Assembly: GCA_037178675.1 (NCBI GenBank)
Contig: JAYMGJ010000406.1
Location: forward strand, 1-64,000
Source: Scleroderma bovista
Lineage: Eukaryota; Basidiomycota; Agaricomycetes; Boletales; Sclerodermataceae
Length of the DNA stretch: 64,000 nt
Direction: 5' to 3'
In this document: piece by piece, positions 56,313-64,000 of the stretch
How the letters are laid out: each line of letters starts with the position of its first letter
Position numbering within the stretch: position 1 is the stretch's first letter
Program-made: the position numbers and the translations under genes
Notes under the pieces: generated by a model
Told to the model about the DNA's origin: nothing
The model's input: the letters and a program-made list of their open reading frames with translations, nothing else
Databases searched by the model: none

Positions 56313-57548
56313 GAAAATGTATCTATGTTTGCAATGTGGGTGAGTATTGTGAGTGATTCAGTGCCATGTATGATTTAGGTGTACTGTATTGAGATGGACT
56401 TCTTTATTATGGGAGAACAAATATAACATCGTTGGTCTTCTATAACACTATGCGACGCTGAAGTATTGCAAGTGCCAACGACCACTTTCCTTCTCGTTGG
56501 GTCTGCCTGCTACGGAGAGTTTTTTTTTAATGCACTTTTTATTATGGGGGGACGAATTGGTGCAATTACTGTGATGGAATCAAATGACCCTGCGATGATG
56601 AAGTGTTGCCACTAAACAAATGAAACCCAGAAGTGATCCAAACTGCCTGCAGCCTGCACCAAGGAGAATTAAATCAAGGATAGCGAAGCAAATGCCAGGC
56701 CAAGGACGTGTCAGTGGGCTGAGTGGCATTTGTTTGGCATTGTTTTTATTTTTTATGTCCATGTTAGGCAACAGCAAGTCTCTCAACGTGGAAACTGGCT
56801 AAAAATCACGAAAAAAATGCTTCTGCTGGCCTGTGCATGGGCTCTGGACATATAAAAACTCTTCCTCGACATTCTAGATCCTTACCACTCTGGCCTTTTG
56901 GCTTAGATCAAGTGTAGTATCTGTTCTTAATAGTTTAACCACTATTATGGAGGCACCGCCTCCATTCTTTGGTTATCAAATTTTTGCCGCCCTTGTCCTC
57001 GCGAGCTCTGCTTGCAACTCCGGGGATGTGATGACCTTGCTATTGCAGTACAGGCTTGTGTTGTCAGGGGATCCTTTTTTCCTTGCTTTTGCTCTCTTTT
57101 TGTTGGGCTACTATCCCATTACCATTTGGTAATGGCTGGTGTCCAGCAAATGGCTTGCAAATTGCAAAATAATTGTTTTAGGCCTAGTAAATAGGGGTAT
57201 TTGATTGCTTATATAATGTGGTATAGATGACTTCTATTTTGGGTCCAACTTGCATAACTGCTTTACTGCTTGATAAGTGTGTAATAATGTAAAGCTATTA
57301 CTATTCTTAAACCACTGTTGAGTGTCATCAAGTCCCTAATGTAGTACAACATAGCCACTCACCAAATAGATTAAACCCTTCTGTGGACTATATATTTATT
57401 TGTCCATACTTTCAGAGTTAACCTCTGGCATACACTTCTGGGCAGTATTTTATTCATGGCAACCTGCAGCATTGCTCTAACACAGTTATACAGTATATAT
57501 TCCCTTTGATGCAGATAAACAGTGATATTATATTTCTTCAGAAGTCTG
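56313..57548. other. spacer, P450 to dipeptidyl peptidase III
   Basis: About 1.2 kb, AT-rich in its right half. It contains poly-T runs near 56520 and no convincing coding sequence or terminal repeats. It may hold both 3' ends of the convergent genes. Confidence 0.5.
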
Positions 57549-60500
57549 TTAAATGTCCCTCTCAATCAAGCTCTCAATCACACCAGCTGAGGTAAGTGGG
57601 TATTCCTTCAATACCACTTCACCACCCACAACAAAGGTATTCGATTGCAACATGATCTTGCGGGGCTGCTTCATCTTCAACACAATATCCCGGACTTCTC
57701 CAGTCCAACCTGGAAGTGGCGTGGTCAGCTTGGTATAAAATGCCCTCGCACCACGACCATCGGCAGTGCTCTTGCGGACTTGGAGCTCAAGAAGAAGCTT
57801 CGCGACAATGGATTGCCCTTGAGTGAGCACCTTTTCACGGTCGACCTTTTATAAAGACGGGTTGGCATGAAATGATGAGTGTAACCTGAGAAGGGATGGA
57901 CACACCCTGACGTAGATATTCTCCAACACCCCATTGTCTCCACGGACTTCCTCGAGGCGAACAAGACCTTCATCGACCATGAATGATGTGATCCCCAGCC
58001 TGTTAAAAGGCACAGTCAACTCCCAGTCGGCGACTTGATCAGCCGGAATCTCCTTTCTTACCGAGCCTGCATGTGAGCTTGCCCATGTTTCTTCGTGGCA
58101 GGGTTGTAATATTCTAAAGCGCGAAGGCCAGCACGCGCCATGAGAAGGAAAGTAATATAGACGATATCATCTATTTCTTGCTTGTCCGTATACTAGAACC
58201 AATAAAGGTCACCGACCCCTTCTCAGAGTATACAAGAAAGAATACCCACGCCAAAGATCTTGAGGATAGTGGGATTGTTCGCCACTACAACGGATAGTCA
58301 TTCCCCAGCAAAGAAATATTTTGAGCAATATACTGACAGTACAGTGCTACAGTTTCGGCACGGCATTCCTCCATGGAGGAAGAAACCTCCCCGAGGACAG
58401 AGTCCGGGGTTTGGCCAGGCTTATACCATGTCTCACTGTAGCGGCATGAATCTACTGGAACCGGTGAAGTACAAGTCACTTACATGGGCTTTCCGGTGAG
58501 CGGATTGATAACCTGCCATAAGGTCCATTGGCCCGATATTTCAACACATCGAATCCAAGCTAAGCTTACCTTCTCTGGAACGAAATTTTTCGAACCATCC
58601 GCAGCCTCTTGGAACAACTTTCCAGACCCGTGGCCTAACAATTCATGGTTGGCAACTTGCAGTTCGAAAGCCCTCGAATCCCAAGCGTTGTACAGATCGA
58701 GATCATCGGGGTGAATAAACGTTACGACTTCATCTGAAACAAAGACTCAGGATGACAAGTCATTTTTTGGTCGATCTGGTCTTACGTGGTGCTTTGGCGC
58801 GAAGGATATTCTATGCGGCGCGTAAGTTTCTCTTTGCAATGGGCAGCAGAAAATACCTACCGAAAGAGAAACGTTTTTGAAGCCAGTCGACTCTCGGATG
58901 TTGTAATAATTCTTAGTCACGAGTATAAAGCCCAGTATATAGAAAATACAACATAGAATTTACCGGTATCTGGATGTCTACATGTCAGTCAAATGAATAA
59001 AACACAAAGATATTGCTTACATTGATTCCAACAGGTATACCTGGTATCAATGACGTGTTTCAGAACCCCTGCTAGTACATATCTGAGAAATCAATATTTA
59101 CCTCCCGTAGCAAACTGGACGATCTCCAGAGCAGTAAAATCAGGCTTGCGGAACACGTCAACTTCGAAATCCTTTCCCCATGGAAGAACTTTGATAAGCT
59201 CGGGTGCATTTTCAACCAGTACGTCGTATTTGGCGCTCAATGCCTTGTTAACAATGGCAGTGAAACCTACCAGAGCGTTAGGATTTGTTTCCCCCTTGTC
59301 GTGGGGACTTACCTTCCCATTCGGCACGTCCTCCGTAAGGATCAACGTAAGTCTCGATGAACCCTATGTAGCTCTCGACAACTGGACCAATATCCTTCAC
59401 CCAGTACGTGGAGCCTTTCTTGTGTTCTTCGATCGAACCTGTCTCAAAGCTGTAACGACATTAAATACAAAACAAGAACTACAAAAGAAAGGTACTCACG
59501 ATCGAATATAATGCCCCAACATAGCTGTCTGTGTCTCGTTGGCAGTGTATTTCTTTGCCTGCCAGAAGACGCTCAGGAAAAAGATGAGAAAGGGACAAGG
59601 AGAGAACACACCTCATGTAACGCAGCGACGACTTTGGTGAGTGGCTCCGAGAAGTCACCATATTCAATGGTCAACTTCCCAGTTCCTGAAGAAACGCCGA
59701 TATCATGAAAAGATGGTGGCTGCCGGTTGGCAGAAGCAACAAGGAGGGTGAAATCGCCGGGACCATTCTTGCGCACCCTGTGACGAAGTCAGTATTCGAA
59801 AGTCCAACAAATGAATCTCATAACCGTGTATTGAAAACATCAACGCCGATCTTCTCCGCTGCCATTTGGACTGCTTCTACATCTTCATCTGTAATTACCT
59901 CGCCGAGATAATAGTTAGACACTTGGCCTTCGCTAGGTTTACCGATGGACAATGAGCCCTCTGGCACTTGGGAATAAATATGACCCTCGAGCTAATCAAA
60001 GCGGTTATGAGCAAAAGACAATAGAAAGTCCCTAATAGAAACATGCCTCTTTCCACAGAGGTACAGCATTGGCCGCATTAGTCGAGGCTTGTACGATTCT
60101 TGCGAACTCGTTTGCTGCAACGCGCGGGATGAACTTCGTAAATCCGAAACTTTTGTAGTTAACCAGGTTGTGCATAACCTAGTAGACGGCACGACTGAGC
60201 ACAGTGACGGAAATCTCCCGAGCTTGACAAACCTGCGAGGTATAATCGAGTGCATCATCAAAATCCTGTTGACTGACACCAGATCTCTTCTTGAGAGCTT
60301 CCAGGTCGGCGAGTTTTCCGTTGGCGCTGAAGGTAAGGATCAGAAGATCAAAGAGCTGCTGGGCTTGGGGTGTCCATTGACCCTGGATAATACGCCCTCC
60401 TGCCCAAGAAGCTCGCCCAATGTAATGGGCATAAAGCTTCTCCTTTGACCTATGCAATATGATCAGATGGGTTTACCTCCACAGCACGAGACATACGTCA

Positions 60501-60690
60501 ACTGGCTAAAAGCTTCCGCAACCTCTACTCTGCATATTGGAGGAGACTTGTCTGCCAGGTATCTTTCGGTCATGAGGGAAGCCATTGCTCTTCGTAAAAC
60601 AATATTCTGTCGTGGCAGCACGGAAAGTGATGATGGTGCTATGAGAGAAGATCGCGATAGAAGACCACGCCGAAGAGCGCCACAGATCAT
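57549..60690 (-). CDS. dipeptidyl peptidase III (peptidase M49)
   Basis: A zinc metallopeptidase removing dipeptides from N-termini. The hallmark HELLGH is encoded at 58630-58647 within [19 protein letters not shown], and the second zinc motif EECRAE at 58354-58371. Other family blocks are [21 protein letters not shown] (about 59110-59190) and the C-terminal [20 protein letters not shown]. The first exon, from 60690, joins through an intron (donor GTATGT near 60508) to [19 protein letters not shown]. An in-frame internal ATG at 60588 gives [16 protein letters not shown], the usual start. The longer start adds 34 residues rich in Arg, Leu and Ser that look like a mitochondrial presequence. More than ten introns are present; not all were resolved. 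Confidence 0.88.
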
Positions 60691-60742
60691 CGATCGCCCA
60701 CCAACTTGCCAAAATCTAGAAAGGGGGAAAAAAAAGCCAAGT

Positions 60743-60832
60743 AGCCCACCGCGAGGGTCGAACTCGCAGCCTTCAGATCGCCTAATAGCTTTGGTAAGAG
60801 TCTGACGCTCTATCCGATTGAGCTAGGCGGGC
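60743..60832 (-). tRNA. tRNA-Lys (CTT) with a short intron
   Basis: Read on the minus strand, acceptor GCCCGCC pairs with GGTGGGC (one G-T pair). The D arm is TAGCTCAATCGGATAGAGC. The anticodon stem and loop is CAGACTCTTA...TCTG with anticodon CTT, and the T arm is GCGAGTTCGACCCTCGC. A 16 nt intron (CCAAAGCTATTAGGCG) interrupts one base after the anticodon, the canonical place. Discriminator and CCA are not encoded as CCA, as expected in eukaryotes. Confidence 0.9.
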
Positions 60833-61658
60833 GCCACTGCTGCACTCAAATGTTGGACTCACAATGACTATCTTCCTCTACGAAGAGAGTCTGGCTTAGG
60901 GAGACTACAGCTGGCCTCCTTGAGTCTCAGGCTTATATCCACAGCATTGAAGTCTTAAGGCGCACATGAGGAAACAGGAATTGAAAAGGATTCAGGCAGG
61001 ACCTGGATTCCGTTCCATTGAATTCACCTGGCAGCCTATGTGAGAGGTAACCGACGCTGGCCCGGTGCGTGATCTCATGATGGAGTCATGGAGTTTTGCC
61101 AGCATCCCCTATCGTACGCTCATGATGCTATACCGGAAAGAGGGATCTATAGACTATACGAAGGTTGGGGAGGTTGGGACGGGGCCTGTGGTACTGTGGA
61201 ACAGGAGCAGGTCAGCTCAAGCTTCCAGATAATTGGCATGCGTTACAGCTCAAATGGCCAGTATTTCTCTCAGAGAGCAGTGATAGAGCTGACTGATAGA
61301 TGCACAAGTCGATTATCAACAATACATATCTCTCTGCCACATTTACCTGCTATCATCGCACTCTACCTTACGCTTATTCTGCTGGAGACCAGGCTTGCAC
61401 ATTCTGCGAGGCTGCGAGTCGGCGTAACAAGACGTCAATGGAGACATAGATTGCCGAGTGAACTCAATGGACAGGAATGTAAACTGAATCCTGCCTAAGT
61501 CCTTTCCAATTCCTATCATCCATACGCGCCTTGAGGCTTCAGACTTAAGTTGGCCAACTGCACCAGCTATCAGGCTCAAAATGTTGACTTCTTTGGAAGC
61601 ACGAATTAGTACTTAAATATTCATTTGCTGACTACGTTCTCGCAATCGGCTACAACTT
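60833..61658. other. spacer holding a copy of the fold-back arm
   Basis: The sequence around 60863-60913 resembles one arm of the inverted repeat at 14642-14683. An open forward frame at 61088-61498 has no recognised family and is not called. Confidence 0.5.
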
Positions 61659-62130
61659 TCAAGTAAAACAACTAGGAAGCCCGCTTCGTTCATTGAAGCC
61701 TGATTCGGCGCACTTCGACGCGTCGAACCCCCACGGAACTACCACCTCTGGCTTGATTCCCTTGGCGACAACATTATGCCCTGCAAATACCCTTGCCTCC
61801 ATCGATCGCGCAAGTAAAACCGATGTAACAGCCTGAGGTCTGTTGTAAGTAACAAGTAACCGATTCGCTATGGAGTCCAAGGTCTTACATCCATGCAGCG
61901 AATCGTTGCAACAATAGGTATCCTCAGGGCAGCACGATGCGTCTGTGCACTGAGCTGTGCATAGGTGAGTAAGAGAGTTGGTTGAGTTGAATATCATATG
62001 ACTCACACATGCCATCGCTAGTATCACAAGTGGCTTGACTCAGCGTTGTGATGCGGGAAGTTCTACGCGCAGATACAAGAGCGATATGCGAAAAGAGCAG
62101 CAAGGATGCGACACCGAGGACACGGACCAT
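61659..62130 (-). CDS. small secreted cysteine-rich protein
   Basis: Exons 62007-62130 and 61659-61954 (intron 61955-62006) give about 139 aa. The N-terminal signal peptide MVRVLGVASLLLFSHIALVSA is followed by a short Cys-rich segment, CDTSDGM and then CTDASCCPEDTYCCNDSLHGC. This granulin-like density of paired Cys probably forms disulfides. The rest is a plain C-terminal domain ending SGLPSCFT. It is secreted by prediction. It belongs to the general class of small secreted proteins that mushrooms use in wall or host contact, but no specific role can be given. Confidence 0.7.
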
Positions 62131-63857
62131 TTTGCTAGTCGGGAGGAGAAAAACTGTCTGAAGAATGGGTCCCTATCCGTCTGCATTTTATAACAGGAGG
62201 GAACGCATCTTTCCATTCATCATTCCTACGAGCTCGGTCATTTCATTCTGCACATATATTTTCCCCGCCTTAAGTGTTTTTGCCTGGAATTCTCGTCCGG
62301 TGATCTCGTAGAATGAGTCATTCACATGTAGGGTCGAGAGTTAGAGGTGAATTATATTTCTGATCCGATGGTCAGTGACTGGAATAATTTCTTCGGCTTA
62401 CTTGCAATTGACGGCTAGAAACCCGCTCTTGATTGCAGACTTGGCGTCGCAACAAGTTCCGCCATTATTGGGACCAGATGACCCTTGAGGCTCGTACAGA
62501 AGACATTAGACATTTCGCGCTCTCTTCACTCACAACTTTCATTACCCAAACTGGGGAGAGCCAAAGCTGGTCCTACTCCAAAATACTAGTGTGGTTTGCA
62601 CCCCAACGCATCTCATTTTGTCGACTGCTACCCCGATCATACCTGGTGGTGAGCATCCTGACGTTCCCTTGCATTATAACCTACATATGGTGAGAGTAGT
62701 ACATATAGCACGTAAAATAGAACGAGCACCATTAAAGGGATAACTTCACGTCCTTGTGTGGAAAATATTGGCGTGGAATGGATACAGCCAGACCGAGGCC
62801 AAGGCAAGGGATCCGCATAGTAAGGTGGCACAAACTGGCCGCAAGAAGCTGACGGCCGCCATGCCATGCCCCTCCAGACTCGGATATTAACAGAAGATCG
62901 CGAGAACATACAGATACAATGATCCAAATTGTTGACGCGGATGGTCCAGATTCGATAATTCGGGTACCCTTGAAATCCGTCCGTCATCTTCGCATCCCTG
63001 TCCTGTCATGTAATAATAATTGATCCATTTTGCCAACCTGGAAGTTCTGGATGCTTGGATCCGCATTGGTGGGTCTTGCGTGCATTGAGTCAAAGAACGA
63101 CAGCGAGCATGAGCACAACGTCATGTCCTGGATGCGGGCTGCAACGATAGCATGCGCCGTGCCTGGAAACCAACGGCAGAGAGTTGACGTTAGGATTGCA
63201 GTAAAGTTCGTTGTCTTCGGGTAAATATCCCCTAGCATCGGGAGCATGAGGAAAGAAGATGTCGGAGAAACTGACCTTGATGAGGCGTGGAGTACGACGC
63301 AGAGCATCTCACTTCACTGATCGCGCGGATACCAGTATAACGGGTTTGTCAAGGGTCTCGTAGGTCGAGGGGTTGGCTTAGTGAGGAAGTAGGGGCAGTT
63401 GCAGATGCAGATGCCTTTGACGGAGCCGGTGATCGTTTATCCCCGTTCACATGGGAATAGACACTGTTTCCCCACGTAGTGTTAGTCGTAAGCCAGAATT
63501 CTGTGCAGCAGGTTTCCTCGTCAGCAATGCCCAGACTACCCCCTTCGAAGGGGGGTAGTGTATAGTCTGTGTGCGAAGAGAGGTATCCCGGGCAATCAAA
63601 TCTGTTTGTCGTGTCCGTCGGACGCCCCTCTCCTAAGATCGGGGCCGCGTACAGTACACACAGGGACAGGTAAAGGGGCGGGTTTGGGCGTGCGGTTTCG
63701 AGCCTGCGAAAGCTCTCGTCAGGGGGCTTAAACCGCTACCCCGACCGCCGCCCTTCCGGGGCTGTTTAGGTGAACTACCATCTACCACATACGAGGGGAG
63801 TAGGCCGAAGCGTGTGAGCTGGCAGCGACCCGACGCAAGGATGGTCTGAAAAACTGG
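62131..63857. other. spacer turning into a GC-rich element
   Basis: 62131-63300 holds scattered open frames on both strands with no recognised family. From about 63380 the sequence is GC-rich with C/G runs and resembles the 5' leader of an element continuing beyond the window. Confidence 0.45.
63533..63558. repeat. near-perfect palindrome
   Basis: ACTACCCCC-TTCGAA-GGGGGGTAGT folds on itself with at most one unpaired base. Flanking GACTA/TAGTC extends the symmetry weakly. It could be a strong hairpin at the start of the element to the right. Confidence 0.8.
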
Positions 63858-64000
63858 ATGAAGGCGGGTGGGGACAAGGAGGCTTCTTTGTCAGCGAAGC
63901 CAACAGCGCTCGAGGCTGTTCCCACAGGCCAGCCGGGCGAGAACGTCCCTTTCGGGAGCGCGCCAGCACTTTTCTCGTCCCCGTGCAGCACCACACTGGT
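63858..64000 (+). CDS. partial open frame at the window edge
   Basis: From the ATG at 63858 (MKAGGDKEASLSAKPTALEA) the frame stays open to the window end. Its Pro/Ala/Ser-rich text and the GC-rich leader before it would fit ORF1 of a non-LTR retrotransposon, but no domain is visible. Confidence 0.35.
   Translation, partial: MKAGGDKEASLSAKPTALEAVPTGQPGENVPFGSAPALFSSPCSTTL

Noticed and set aside
63380..64000. Ribosomal RNA gene at the right edge
   Set aside because: GC-rich, but none of the conserved 18S, 5.8S or 28S core words are present.

Overview
The window reads as nuclear DNA of a mushroom-forming basidiomycete (Agaricomycete). Genes are dense and cut by many 45-75 bp GT-AG introns. The repertoire fits this class: paralogous F-box-type proteins, a CYP63-like P450, a KDZ DNA transposon, a tyrosine-recombinase retrotransposon and TG..CA solo LTRs. 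Species cannot be named from the sequence alone. Exon models for actin (375 aa), aldolase (358 aa), TSC10 (329 aa), GRC3 (679 aa), the FolB protein (274 aa), both PPR proteins (1301 and 710 aa) and the RBR ligase (669 aa) all close in frame. Layout: 1-5488 is an AT-rich block with the 3' part of a G-domain GTPase gene. Its middle (926-5051) is an array of about 62 intron-like segments separated by 61 tiny segments, almost all exactly 3 nt long; this is the most unusual object in the window. 6020-6925 is a decayed NUBPL/Ind1-type gene. 7558-31478 is a housekeeping stretch: a large mitochondrial-type PPR protein, a tandem ~3 kb duplication carrying two F-box-type genes (one broken), 3-ketodihydrosphingosine reductase, a second PPR protein, the GRC3/NOL9 polynucleotide kinase, a dihydroneopterin-aldolase-only protein, class II fructose-bisphosphate aldolase, an RBR ubiquitin ligase and actin. 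32666-53410 is a mobile-element block: a Ngaro-type YR retrotransposon with split direct repeats; a 12.2 kb KDZ transposon with 500 bp inverted repeats, an 8 bp target duplication, three cargo genes and two solo LTRs inserted inside it; a third solo LTR; and a non-autonomous CACTG-ended element. 53696-62130 returns to genes: P450, dipeptidyl peptidase III, an intron-containing tRNA-Lys and a small secreted Cys-rich protein. The right edge enters a GC-rich element of unknown type. How the parts relate: aldolase and actin each contain a 6 nt internal exon that is needed for a correct protein, so this genome must splice microexons accurately. That makes it plausible, though not proven, that the single-codon segments of the GTPase array are real exons. 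KDZ, its cargo, and the LTRs nested in and beside it record repeated insertion into one permissive site.
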